Origin: M3007 sp031398055
GTDB lineage: Bacteria > Bacteroidota > Bacteroidia > Chitinophagales > Saprospiraceae
Direction: 5' to 3'
Length of the DNA stretch: 64,000 nucleotides
Assembly (NCBI GenBank): GCA_031398055.1
Contig: JANNMS010000127.1
Location: 6,883 to 70,882 of the forward strand
How positions within the stretch are numbered: the stretch's first letter is position 1; each line of letters opens with the position of its first letter. Positions 8,041 through 15,946 of the stretch are shown in pieces. Below the pieces are notes generated by a model. That model saw only the letters and a list, made by a program, of their open reading frames with translations, had not been told where the DNA came from and searched no databases. Made by a program: the position numbers and the translations under genes.

Positions 8041-8382
8041 ATGAAAAAGATTTTCGCGTTCATAATGACCGGATTTATGATGTTGACATTCGTGTCAACA
8101 CAATTGCAAGCAGCATCGGCTTCCGTCGTGCTTCCGCCTGCGGATCCGACTGCCACGCCTGCGGATCCGACGCCCGCACAATCTGCACAGATTGAAATTT
8201 TGACCCTCCGGCTCGAAGAAATAAAAGCACTCGATAAATCGGGAATGACTTCGTCCGAAAAAAGAAAATTGCGGAAAGAAGTCCGCTCGATCAAACAAGA
8301 ACTCAAAGCATTGAGCGGCGGCGTTTATATTTCTGTCGGGGCTTTGTTGGTTATTTTGATTCTTTTGATTGTTTTGTTGTAG
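8041..8382 (+). CDS. Small exported protein with C-terminal membrane tail
   Basis: This encodes 113 residues. I start at the ATG at 8041 (MKKIFAF), which gives a signal peptide ending around AASA. Next come two PADPT repeats, a charged helical stretch (RLEEIKALDKSGMTSSEKRKLRKEV, split here only for naming) and a C-terminal hydrophobic helix (GGVYISVGALLVILILLIVLL region). Proteins of this layout (charged helix, GGVYISVG, terminal helix) are widespread in Bacteroidota and appear in stress or envelope contexts from general knowledge; no molecular function is established that I know of. It is the only plus-strand member of the direct-repeat regulon. Confidence 0.75.
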   Translation: MKKIFAFIMTGFMMLTFVSTQLQAASASVVLPPADPTATPADPTPAQSAQIEILTLRLEEIKALDKSGMTSSEKRKLRKEVRSIKQELKALSGGVYISVGALLVILILLIVLL

Positions 8383-8427
8383 GAAATTATTACAATCAAA
8401 TTTTTTGGAGAGTTTTGGTTTTTCAAT

Positions 8428-8466
8428 AAAAAAACCGTCCCGCAATGTTGTGGGACGGTTTTTTTA
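8428..8466 (+). terminator. Terminator of the small membrane-tail gene
   Basis: Stem AAAACCGTCCC / GGGACGGTTTT with a 10-nt loop and T run, 45 bp after the stop codon. Confidence 0.85.
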
Positions 8467-8528
8467 TTGGTCGAATTTTGGGGCATTTGAAAAAGTGAAG
8501 CGACCTCGATTTTTTTAAGGCTCAATTA

Positions 8529-8732
8529 TGATTTCAAGTTGCTGGTTTCAAAAGGTGCGTAGCACCTAAATATTTGTAGAAAGCGAATGAAAATATTTCC
8601 AAAAGGTGCGTAGCACCGAGATATTCGAAACCAAATATTGCGGTGCTACGCACCTCTGATGGCTGATAATCAATACTTTCTACAAATATTTATGTGCTAC
8701 GCACCTTTTGAAACCCGGCACTTGAAATCATT
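8529..8732. repeat. REP quadruplet palindrome 1
   Basis: Four copies of the 13-bp palindrome GGTGCGTAGCACC or its variant lie at 8554, 8605, 8642 and 8693. The first two point right and the last two point left; each carries an ATATTTGTAGAAA-like flank. The outer arms (ATGATTTCAAG... with ...CTTGAAATCAT) extend the palindrome to about 200 bp. The element resembles the one at 63061-63270 even in its flank (CTCAATTATGATTTCAAGTTG). Confidence 0.9.
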
Positions 8733-8772
8733 TTTAAACTTCTCTTCTAAATTTTAGTAATTGCCGTGGCTA

Positions 8773-9013
8773 TCATGGAATCAGGCGAGCGGTTTGAAGG
8801 TCATTTTGCAAATCATCCAGGTCGTAATTCAAGTACAAACCGCGCACAACCAGTGCTTTTTGAAACGAAACAATGTTCAAACCAGCAATTTTTCGTGCCT
8901 GACCGAGCGACAAACGTTTTTGTTGGTAAAGCCAAATGGCAAATTCCAACCGCAAATCCGCGACGGACATGGGCGTTTCTTGAACAAAACGTATCCGGAA
9001 TTTCAATTACCAT
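8773..9013 (-). pseudogene. UPF0175-family (antitoxin-like) gene with a frameshift
   Basis: The body of the protein (MSVADLRLEFAIWLYQ, SLGQARKIAGLN, FQKALVVRG, YDLDDLQNDL) is a typical UPF0175 small helix-turn-helix protein, a family often acting as an antitoxin to DUF3368 PIN proteins. The expected N-terminus MVIEIPDTF starts at the ATG at 9013, but is in another frame. Removing one T from the TTTT run near 8984-8989 would join DTF directly to VQETPMSV. So the gene carries a +1 insertion, real or from sequencing. A TTG at 9006 could start the downstream frame. The promoter (TTTACTTTTG, about 9030) is intact. No toxin partner is next to it. Confidence 0.7.
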
Positions 9014-9093
9014 CTTATTTTTTTTACAAAAGTAAAGTTTTGTGGGCGTTCTGGCCAACAACTGTTTTCTATTTTCGGTCAAAAAATGTTGGG

Positions 9094-10776
9094 TTAAGCC
9101 GGAATATAAATCTCAAACTGCGCCCCCCGGTTCAGTTCGCTCGTCGCGGTGATGGTTCCGTTGTGGTTTTCGACGATTTTTTTGACGATGGCCAGCCCGA
9201 TTCCCGTGCCTGCATAAACTTCCTTGCCGTGCAATTTTTGGAAAACCTCAAAAATCCGCTCGCTGAAATGTGGCTCAAAACCGATGCCGTTGTCTTTTAT
9301 CGTGATGTGGCAGTAGTTTTTTTCGGGCGAAAGTTTTTCATTGTTCAATTTGCTGCCTTTCACGACCCTGCTTTTTACGACGATGTGGGATGGGATTCCG
9401 GGGTTTGAAAATTTGAGGGCGTTGCTGATCAAATTGTACATCAGTTGGCGAAACTGAAAAGCGATGATGTTCGCTGGGCAAAGTTCGGTGGCCTCGATGG
9501 TCGCGCGTTTTTCTTGGATGGTGTCTTTCAGTTCGGTTTTCACCTCTTCGACGATGGTGGTGAGGTCGGTTTTTTCAAATTTGAGTTCGGTCGTGCTGAT
9601 CCGCGAAAACGCCAACAAATCATCGATCAATTGTTGCATCCGCCCTGCCGCCAATTGCATCCGCTGGAAATTGTTCCTGCCGTTTTCCGACAGGTTTTCG
9701 TGCTCGTTTTCGAGGATGATGGTGACGAAAGTCTGGATTTTTCGCAGCGGCTCTTGCAAATCGTGGCTCGAAATGTAGGTGAACGCCAGCAGTTCTTTGT
9801 TTGCGATAATCAATTCGGCGGCTCTTTTTTCTTTTTCTTCATTTTGAAAAGCCAGTTCTTTATTTGCAATGCCAAGTTCGGCGGCTCGTTTTTCTTTTTC
9901 CTTGTTTTGAAAAGCCAGTTCTTTGTTTGCGATGCCAAGTTCGGCGGCTCTTTTTTCTTTTTCTTTGTTTTGGAAGGCTAATTCTTTGTTTGCGATGCCG
10001 AGTTCGGCGGCTCTTTTTTCTTTTTCATCGTTTTGAAAAGCCAGTTCTTTGTTGGCAATTCCGAGTTCGGCGGCACGTTTTTCTTTTTCATCGTTTTGAA
10101 AAGCCAGTTCTTTATTTGCAATGCTCAATTCGGCGGCTCTTTTTTCTTTTTCATCGTTTTGAAAAGCCAGTTCTTTGTTGGCGATGCCCAATTCAGCGGC
10201 TCTTTTTTCTTTTTCGTCGTTTTGAAAAGCCAGTTCTTTGTTGGCGATGCTCAATTCGGCAGCACGTTTTTCTTTTTCATCGTTTTGAAAAACAAGTTCT
10301 TTGTTGGCGATGCCGAGTTCGGCGGCACGTTTTTCTTTTTCATCGTTTTGAAAAACAAGTTCAATATTGGCGATGCTCAACTCGGCGGCACGTTTTTCTT
10401 TTTCATCGTCCTGAAAAGCCAGTTCAATATTTGCGATGCCCAACTCGGCGGCGCGTTTCCCTTTTTCTTCATCTTGAAAAACGAGTTCTTTGTTGGCGAT
10501 GCCCAATTCTGCGGCTCGCTTGCCTTTTTCATCGTCCTGAAAAGCCAGTTCAATATTTGCGATGCCGAGTTCTGCGGCGCGTTTCCCTTTTTCTTCTTTT
10601 TGAAAAGCGAGTTCTTTGTTGGCGATGGACAGTTCGTCCGCCCGTTTTCCCTTTTCCTCGATTTGAAAAGCGAGCTCTTTTTGGGCCACGCGGAGTTCGG
10701 CGGCCAGTTTTTGGTTGGCCGCTTTTTCAAAAAAAAGTTCTTTTTGGGCGAGGATCAACTCGGATTCTGCTGTCAT
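9094..10776 (-). CDS. Cytoplasmic histidine kinase with fourteen 21-residue coiled-coil repeats
   Basis: This encodes 560 residues. There is no membrane segment or PAS/GAF domain. Residues about 28-321 are fourteen tandem 21-residue repeats of the type LGIANKELAFQNDEKEKRAAE (one letter under the family variation), exactly three heptads each, predicting a continuous coiled coil. HisKA follows with the phospho-acceptor in SSHDLQEPLRK (H338), then HATPase_c with the N box (NLISNALKF), DNGIGF and GTGIGLAIVKKIV. It is the kind of kinase that pairs with Rcp1-like single-domain regulators, and two such genes lie just upstream. The input is not evident; the coiled coil may act as the sensor or a protein-binding rod. 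Confidence 0.9.
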   Translation of the reverse strand: MTAESELILAQKELFFEKAANQKLAAELRVAQKELAFQIEEKGKRADELSIANKELAFQKEEKGKRAAELGIANIELAFQDDEKGKRAAELGIANKELVFQDEEKGKRAAELGIANIELAFQDDEKEKRAAELSIANIELVFQNDEKEKRAAELGIANKELVFQNDEKEKRAAELSIANKELAFQNDEKEKRAAELGIANKELAFQNDEKEKRAAELSIANKELAFQNDEKEKRAAELGIANKELAFQNDEKEKRAAELGIANKELAFQNKEKEKRAAELGIANKELAFQNKEKEKRAAELGIANKELAFQNEEKEKRAAELIIANKELLAFTYISSHDLQEPLRKIQTFVTIILENEHENLSENGRNNFQRMQLAAGRMQQLIDDLLAFSRISTTELKFEKTDLTTIVEEVKTELKDTIQEKRATIEATELCPANIIAFQFRQLMYNLISNALKFSNPGIPSHIVVKSRVVKGSKLNNEKLSPEKNYCHITIKDNGIGFEPHFSERIFEVFQKLHGKEVYAGTGIGLAIVKKIVENHNGTITATSELNRGAQFEIYIPA

Positions 10777-10796
10777 TTTCTGTTTTTATTTTTTAT

Positions 10797-10889
10797 CACA
10801 TAGGCACATAGGTTTTTTCACATAGAAAACATAAGTTTTGAACAGCCTAAACTATGTTTTCTATGTAAAAAAACCTATGTGCCTATGTG
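10797..10889. repeat. Inverted repeat of the CACATAGG/AAAACATA family
   Basis: Arms CACATAGGCACATAGGTTTT and AAACCTATGTGCCTATGTG enclose a second pair built on CATAGAAAACATA / TATGTTTTCTATG. The right arm contains the stop codon of the response-regulator gene ending at 10883. A related element lies at 57150-57248. Confidence 0.85.
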
Positions 10890-11338
10890 TTGAAAACCGC
10901 GAGCACAAAATTTTCCCGCGTCGGCTGCGCGATATTTTCTTGGGTAATCCGCGTGACCGTTTGTTGGATGATTTTTTTGAGTTGCGAAAATTCGGCGGGT
11001 TTTCGCATGAAATATTGCGCCCCGTTTTTGAAAAGCAGGTTCACGACTTCTTGCTCAAAAGAGGTGGAAAAAATGATGACCGGGAGGTGTCGCAGTTCGT
11101 TGTGGCTTTTTATTTCCGAAAGACATTCGAAGCCGTTTTTGCGGGGCATGTTCAAATCGAGGAAAAGCACATCGGGCAATTGCTGCGCGTTTTCGGCCAA
11201 ATATTCCATCAATTTTTCACCGTCCACGACCGTCGCCAGCCGCGTCGGGATGGTCAACGCCTGCAAAGCCATGTCGAAAAAGAGGCGGTCGTCTTTGTCG
11301 TCGTCGGCGAGCAGGATGTTCAACTGTTTTTCAGTCAT
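10883..11338 (-). CDS. Single-domain response regulator (Rcp1-like)
   Basis: This encodes 151 residues made of one receiver domain, without an output domain. The acidic pair is in LLADDDKDDR, the phospho-acceptor Asp in LFLDLNMPRKNGFE, the conserved Ser/Thr in IIFSTS and the Lys in MRKPAEF. The ATG at 11338 was chosen over an upstream in-frame ATG because the receiver fold starts there and it overlaps the stop of the preceding regulator gene (TGA at 11331-11333), which suggests translational coupling. Regulators of this type commonly take phosphate from phytochrome-like or cytoplasmic kinases; the kinase gene is next downstream. Confidence 0.88.
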   Translation of the reverse strand: MTEKQLNILLADDDKDDRLFFDMALQALTIPTRLATVVDGEKLMEYLAENAQQLPDVLFLDLNMPRKNGFECLSEIKSHNELRHLPVIIFSTSFEQEVVNLLFKNGAQYFMRKPAEFSQLKKIIQQTVTRITQENIAQPTRENFVLAVFNT

Positions 11339-11807
11339 GAGAGGATTGTATTTTTGGTAGATTTTTTTCCGTTTGATTTTCAATTACTTTTAAAAGTGCC
11401 CTTTCAATGACCTGTTTGAGTTGTGAAAACTCGCTGGGCTTGCGGATGAAATCCTGCGCACCGATATTGTAGAGCATATTTATCATGCTTTGTTCGTAAA
11501 GAATATCGCGCGAGTACGATGTTGAAAACATGACGACGTGCATGTCTTTCAGTTTTTCATCTTCTTTTATTTCGGTCAGACATTCGAAACCCGTTTTTCG
11601 GGGCATGCTGAGGTCGAGGAAAAGCACGTCGGGCAGGTTTTCCGTGTTTTTCAACAGGTATTCCATCAGTTGCTCGCCGTCGTGGACGGTCGAAAGATGG
11701 GTGTCAAAATCCAGTTCGTCCATTGCTTTCGCAAAGAAAAAACGGTCGTCCGTGTCGTCGTCGGCGAGCAGGATGTTGAGGCGAGTATTTTGTATTTTAG
11801 GTTTCAA
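11331..11807 (-). CDS. Single-domain response regulator (Rcp1-like), TTG start
   Basis: This encodes 158 residues and is a paralogue of the next gene: LLADDDTDDRFFF, LFLDLSMPRKTGFE, VVMFSTS and IRKPSEF mark the receiver domain. It has a longer alpha4 region (SRDILYEQSMINML). The only start available before the receiver domain is TTG at 11807, since an in-frame TAG lies 7-9 bases upstream at 11814-11816, at the edge of the tandem repeat. The repeat may have replaced the original start. It overlaps the downstream regulator by 8 bp and probably forms an operon with it and possibly the kinase. Confidence 0.85.
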   Translation of the reverse strand: MKPKIQNTRLNILLADDDTDDRFFFAKAMDELDFDTHLSTVHDGEQLMEYLLKNTENLPDVLFLDLSMPRKTGFECLTEIKEDEKLKDMHVVMFSTSYSRDILYEQSMINMLYNIGAQDFIRKPSEFSQLKQVIERALLKVIENQTEKNLPKIQSSHD

Positions 11808-11811
11808 ATTT

Positions 11812-11979
11812 AACTATGAACTATGAACTATAAACTATGAACTATGAACTATGAACTATGAACTATGAACTATGAACTATGAACTATAAACTATGAACTA
11901 TGAACTATGAACGGTTAACTTTTGGGTAAACAGTTTATAGTTTATAGTTCATAGTTCATAGTTCATAGTTCATAGTTTA
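11812..11979. repeat. Tandem and inverted AACTATG heptamers
   Basis: About thirteen copies of ATGAACT/ATAAACT heptamers run from 11812 to 11912, followed by a spacer (ggttaacttttgggtaaacag) and an inverted set (TTCATAG). The right end contains the stop codon of the TlpA-like gene (11970-11972). Related heptamer repeats lie at 20566-20600 and 31028-31097. Confidence 0.9.
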
Positions 11980-12464
11980 CTGAGTTCTTTGATTTTTTCT
12001 TCCAATTCCAATTCGTCGCCGGGCGCGTAACCAGTGTGTTCAAAAACGATGTTGCCATTTTTGTCAATCAACATCGTGAACGGAACGGAGCCAACATTCG
12101 CTGCGGTTGAAAATTCCTTCGCTGCGTCAATTAAAATGCGGTATTCCCAACCTTTTTCTTCGACCATGGCAGCAACTTTGGCCTGCGTTCGGGCATCGTC
12201 CACGCTCATCGCGATCAATTCAATACCATATTTTTCTTTCCATTCATCATAATAATCTGCAATGGCGTCCAATTCTTTTTTGCAGGGCGAACACCAAGTT
12301 GCCCAAAAACTGATGACCGTGATTTTTCCAGATTTTCCCAATTCTTGAACGTTCAAAGTTTGACCTTCGAGGGTTTTTACATTGGCGGAGGGCAATGTTT
12401 TTGCTTGACCAAAAAGAAAAGTTGCGGCAAAAAACGCAAGCAGTAATGTGGTGAATTTTTTCAT
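11970..12464 (-). CDS. TlpA/ResA-like thiol-disulfide oxidoreductase
   Basis: This encodes 164 residues. Starting at the ATG at 12464 gives a signal peptide (MKKFTTLLLAFFAATFLFGQ), so the protein acts in the periplasm. The thioredoxin-like fold carries the redox motif WCSPC (C58, C61) and the cis-proline loop in GSVPFTMLIDKNG. TlpA-like proteins reduce or oxidise thiols in secreted proteins or in cytochrome c maturation. It stands alone with a TACTTTTG promoter on the minus strand (12526-12533), so its partner is unknown. Confidence 0.88.
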   Translation of the reverse strand: MKKFTTLLLAFFAATFLFGQAKTLPSANVKTLEGQTLNVQELGKSGKITVISFWATWCSPCKKELDAIADYYDEWKEKYGIELIAMSVDDARTQAKVAAMVEEKGWEYRILIDAAKEFSTAANVGSVPFTMLIDKNGNIVFEHTGYAPGDELELEEKIKELSKL

Positions 12465-12695
12465 AAATAATTGATTGTGAGAGAGATTGACGATTTTTGA
12501 ATCTGCGTCGAGACGCAAAATCGGACAAAAGTAAACGGGAGAAGCCGCCCGCAGTTTTCATTTATAAAATATTAACTGGAAATGTCGCGGTCGGGCGGCT
12601 GTCGGCGATTTGAAAATTTAAAATAGATTTGCTCTCCAAAATTATTTACAGATTGAAAAATCACCGTTCATCCAATCACTAATCTCCAATTTTCA

Positions 12696-13466
12696 ATGCG
12701 CCTTTCCATCGTCCAAACCCAACTTTTTTGGGAAAATAAAGCGGCCAACCTCAAAATGTTTGACCAAAAATTAGCCGCGCTCGCCGGGCGAACCGATGTC
12801 GTGGTTTTGCCTGAAATGTTCACCACCGGTTTTTCGATGAACGCGGCCGTGCTCGCCGAAACAATGGATGGCGAAACGATGCATTGGCTGGCCAATCAAG
12901 CCCAAAAACTGAATGCTGTCGTGACCGGGAGTTTTATTTGTGTAGAAAATCGGCGTTTTTTCAATCGCTTGGTTTGGATGCAGCCCGACAGCAGGTATTT
13001 TTTTTATGATAAAAGGCATCGTTTTGGTTTGGCTGGTGAAGACGAAGTTTACACCGCAGGCCAAAAACGGTTCACCGTCGAATGGAAAGGTTTGAAAATA
13101 TGTCCACTGATTTGTTACGATTTGCGCTTCCCAATTTGGAGTCGAAATGACGCCGAAAATCCATACGATTTAGCGATTTACGTAGCCAATTGGCCGGTCA
13201 AACGGGTGCAACATTGGTTGGCACTTTTGCAGGCTCGTGCCATCGAAAACCAATCTTGGGTGGTCGGCGTGAATATTTTTGGCACGGACGGAAACGGTTT
13301 TGAATATTCAGGTGAATCGGCCATTTTTGATTATTCTGGCAACCAAATCTGCCGGATTTCAGGGCAAGAAGGCATTTTTACCGCCGAAATTTTGGGCGAC
13401 GGCTTGGTTAAATATCGTGCCAATTTCCCCTTTTTGGCCGACCGCGATGATTTTCGTTTGCTATAA
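12696..13466 (+). CDS. Nitrilase-superfamily omega-amidase (YafV/NIT2-like)
   Basis: This encodes 256 residues, the usual size. The nitrilase catalytic triad is visible as E40 (VVVLPEMFTTGF), K106 (FFYDKRHRF) and C140 (CPLICYDLRFP). The sequence around the cysteine and WSRN is typical of the omega-amidase branch, which hydrolyses alpha-ketoglutaramate and alpha-ketosuccinamate in the methionine and glutamine salvage routes. It is cytoplasmic and stands alone between the TlpA-like gene (divergent) and the NlpC/P60 gene. Exact substrate is an inference from family membership. Confidence 0.88.
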   Translation: MRLSIVQTQLFWENKAANLKMFDQKLAALAGRTDVVVLPEMFTTGFSMNAAVLAETMDGETMHWLANQAQKLNAVVTGSFICVENRRFFNRLVWMQPDSRYFFYDKRHRFGLAGEDEVYTAGQKRFTVEWKGLKICPLICYDLRFPIWSRNDAENPYDLAIYVANWPVKRVQHWLALLQARAIENQSWVVGVNIFGTDGNGFEYSGESAIFDYSGNQICRISGQEGIFTAEILGDGLVKYRANFPFLADRDDFRLL

Positions 13467-13479
13467 TTTTACAAATTTG

Positions 13480-13511
13480 CTTTGATAGTTAAAAACGCTT
13501 TTCTACTTTTG
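13480..13511 (+). promoter_or_regulatory. Consensus Bacteroidota promoter with long leader
   Basis: TTTG, 19 bases, then TACTTTTG (13504-13511) match the consensus for the primary sigma factor. The leader before the NlpC/P60 ATG at 13729 would be about 210 nt. It contains a small hairpin (AGCCG / CGGCT) and a 19-codon ORF at 13663-13722. Confidence 0.7.
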
Positions 13512-13728
13512 CCCAACCCAGAACGCAGCCGGGAGTGAAAAATACGGCTTTTCCCTTGTCCAATTGCTTTGCCGTTTTTTTCAAAAACCAACTAATCCTG
13601 CCTTCCCCGGCCTCCATTTTTTCCCGATCAGACCCTAATTTTTTCTTTAATTTTTTATTCCTATGGCGCATTTTGACTTCCGATTTTTCGGGAGCAGAAC
13701 AACTTTCTTTTTATCAAAATAATGAACG

Positions 13729-14268
13729 ATGTCTGACACGATCTTCTCTTTTGGTTTCAAAAAACTGGTACGTTTTGCTGTCTTTTTTGCCCTTTTTTGC
13801 GGATTGTCCGCTTTTAAATTTAACTCCAAACCTGTTGCACCTGCCGAAAAAATGGCAGAAATCCAACAACTTCGCGAATATGTGGCCGGTTATGCCCAAA
13901 ATTTTACGGGTTTAAAATACCGCCGCGCCGGCCAAAGCCCTCGGACGGGGTTCGATTGTTCAGGTTTTACATCTTATATTTTGAAAGAATTTGGGGTAAA
14001 TGTTTCGGCCAGTTCGGCGACACAATCCCAACAAGGCATCCAAATTTCATTGGACGCGGCGCAAACTGGCGACCTTTTGTTTTTTGGCCGCCGTGGCCAC
14101 ATTCAGCACGTTGCTTTGATTGTTGAAAAAACGGATGAAGGTTTTGTTTGTGTCCACAGCACGAGTTCGCGTGGAATTGTGGTGGAAAATGTTTCGCAAT
14201 CAGATTATTGGAAATCCAGATTGTTATTTGCGAGAGATGTTATTTTACCCGCTAAATTATCTGAATAA
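13729..14268 (+). CDS. NlpC/P60 cell-wall peptidase
   Basis: This encodes 179 residues. An N-terminal hydrophobic segment (residues about 11-29) exports or anchors it. The NlpC/P60 domain (residues about 50-175) has the catalytic Cys in FDCSGFTSY (C77), and the histidines in GHIQHVALIVE (H127) and CVHSTSS (H143). Such enzymes cut the gamma-D-Glu to diamino-acid bond in peptidoglycan stem peptides and act in the periplasm. No SH3 or other binding domain is present. It follows a consensus promoter with a long leader (13480-13728). Confidence 0.88.
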   Translation: MSDTIFSFGFKKLVRFAVFFALFCGLSAFKFNSKPVAPAEKMAEIQQLREYVAGYAQNFTGLKYRRAGQSPRTGFDCSGFTSYILKEFGVNVSASSATQSQQGIQISLDAAQTGDLLFFGRRGHIQHVALIVEKTDEGFVCVHSTSSRGIVVENVSQSDYWKSRLLFARDVILPAKLSE

Positions 14269-14274
14269 ATGTTT

Positions 14275-14340
14275 GAATCAGAATTTACAGAATTTTAGAA
14301 TTTTCAAAATAAGATACATTCTGTAAATTCTAAAATCTGA
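14275..14340. repeat. GAATCAGAATTTACAGAATTTT-type inverted repeat
   Basis: Arms GAATCAGAATTTACAG and CTGTAAATTCTAAAATCTGATTC form a stem-loop just after the NlpC/P60 stop codon. It is the same family as 7822-7907 and 47021-47271. Confidence 0.8.
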
Positions 14341-14400
14341 TTCCGACAATAAAAAAGTCCGGCTGCTAAAGCAGCTGGACTTTTTTATTGTCGGAATCAG
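14334..14400. terminator. Bidirectional terminator between convergent genes
   Basis: An extended stem (CTGATTCCGACAAT / ATTGTCGGAATCAG outside, AAAAAAGTCCGGCTGC / GCAGCTGGACTTTTTT inside) serves the NlpC/P60 gene and the convergent T9SS thioredoxin-like gene. Confidence 0.9.
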
Positions 14401-14412
14401 TTCAACCTCAAT

Positions 14413-15912
14413 TTATTCAACAACCAATTTCGTTTGCATCCGCCCAAACTTTCCAATCAATTGAACATTGTAAATCCCCGAATTCAAATTCGCCAGTTCG
14501 AGATTTGCAGATTTTTGATTTTCACTGACTGAAATTTCGCGCACCGTTTTTCCTAAAATGTCGGAAACGACCAGCGTCAAAGGCTCAAAACCAATGTTTT
14601 GCCAAGAAATTTTCGCCTCGTTTTTCGTCGGATTGGGAGAAACTGCAAGCCGTGCTGCATTTTCCAAAATCGAATTTGTGCCAACCGGGATATTTTCCGC
14701 TTTAAAATAATTGGAGAATTCTTTTGTAAAAGGCGCATTTTCAATCAAAACAGAACCTGATTTATCGGTAATTTTAAAATAAGCGGGACTCGCCAAACCA
14801 TTTCCGCTGTCGTCCAAAATGTAAAATTCGTAACAATCGGGGCCGGGCAGGAAAAAGTTTTGTTTCACCGTAAAATTGGGGTCGTAGCCACCCGTCAAAT
14901 TGGTGTGAAGACCGCCCGGCGTTGCGTTCGGATTGCCGCCGGAATACAAAACTTGGCCGCTGCCGTCCCGAAATTCCCAATAAGTTTCCTTGCCTTGCGC
15001 GTCGGTTCGCATTTCAAATTTCACTTCGGTTTCTTCAACCACAGAACTTGTCGGGACAAGGATTGCATTTTGGGCATTGTCGGTCAAGTTTTCGTCTGTT
15101 TTGCCGTTCACGTGGTCAATTGAAATTTCGATATCCGTAAATTCCTCGTTGACCAAAAGATAAGGATCAAGGACAAATTCTGCCAAATCATAAGTTGCGA
15201 GATTGCCCGTCCAATTTTTGGTTTGCACCACATTTCCACCAATTTTTAAAGAAAAAGAAGCAGAGGTGAGGTTTTCGCTGCCCAAATTTTGAAATTCAAC
15301 CGATGGTTGAATGGACGTTGTCCCACAAAAATAATCGCTGCCTGTGCCGGTAGAAATTCTGAAAATACCCGCATTATTTGCTCCGACGGCTTCCGGGCAG
15401 TTTTGGTGAAAATTGACAATTTGGGTCGGCGGGACTTGCCCAATTTCAAAAACCCGACGGTTCGGGCAAATCGCAAAAATGGTCGGATAATAGCCGATGT
15501 CGTACAAACTGGAAATCGTCGCGTCGTCAATAATCGGGTAATCCGTCGTCGCCACCCAATTTCCTTGCGAACTGCTGTTGCAACCCGAAGTATTGTACAA
15601 ACATTCGGTGTTCGTAGTCGGGTCGCCTTCGACAAACAAAACGACGATTTCGTTCGAGCCGTCGGGGCCGTAATTTTCGTGGATATTTTCGAGTGCACCC
15701 GTGTTGTGGTAATACCAACAAGGCCCGCACCACGTGGCCGAAACATCAATAATTACGGTTTTACCAGCCGCCAGTAAATCGTACAAATGCCATTCTTTTC
15801 CGGTCAAATCTTTGGCCGTAAAATCTGGGGCGATGCTGCCATCTGGAATTTGGGCTTGCGCAAAACGCGATAAAAACATCAAAAAACAAAGAGAAAGGAG
15901 AATTTTTTTCAT
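14413..15912 (-). CDS. Secreted thioredoxin-like protein with T9SS sorting domain
   Basis: This encodes 499 residues. The ATG at 15912 is preferred; it gives a signal peptide (MKKILLSLCFL...AQAQ), whereas the longer frame runs into the REP element. An N-terminal AhpC/TlpA-type thioredoxin domain carries WCGPC. The middle contains strand-rich repeats with NLGSENLTSASFSL, like adhesin-type domains. The last 75 residues are a Por/T9SS C-terminal sorting domain (LAVSPNPTKNEAKISW, LNSGIYNVQLIG, KLVVE). It is therefore exported across the outer membrane and anchored or released. Related thioredoxin-T9SS proteins are common in Saprospiria and Flavobacteriia. Confidence 0.85.
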   Translation of the reverse strand: MKKILLSLCFLMFLSRFAQAQIPDGSIAPDFTAKDLTGKEWHLYDLLAAGKTVIIDVSATWCGPCWYYHNTGALENIHENYGPDGSNEIVVLFVEGDPTTNTECLYNTSGCNSSSQGNWVATTDYPIIDDATISSLYDIGYYPTIFAICPNRRVFEIGQVPPTQIVNFHQNCPEAVGANNAGIFRISTGTGSDYFCGTTSIQPSVEFQNLGSENLTSASFSLKIGGNVVQTKNWTGNLATYDLAEFVLDPYLLVNEEFTDIEISIDHVNGKTDENLTDNAQNAILVPTSSVVEETEVKFEMRTDAQGKETYWEFRDGSGQVLYSGGNPNATPGGLHTNLTGGYDPNFTVKQNFFLPGPDCYEFYILDDSGNGLASPAYFKITDKSGSVLIENAPFTKEFSNYFKAENIPVGTNSILENAARLAVSPNPTKNEAKISWQNIGFEPLTLVVSDILGKTVREISVSENQKSANLELANLNSGIYNVQLIGKFGRMQTKLVVE

Positions 15913-15946
15913 AAAAAAGTAAATTTTTGAGTTGGTAAAAAAGTTT

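Noticed and set aside
9864..10811. Long plus-strand ORFs (315 and 256 codons) opposite the kinase gene
   Set aside because: They are produced by the repeated 63-bp units of the kinase read on the other strand. They consist of monotonous Phe/Arg-rich repeats, and no promoter or known domain is present.
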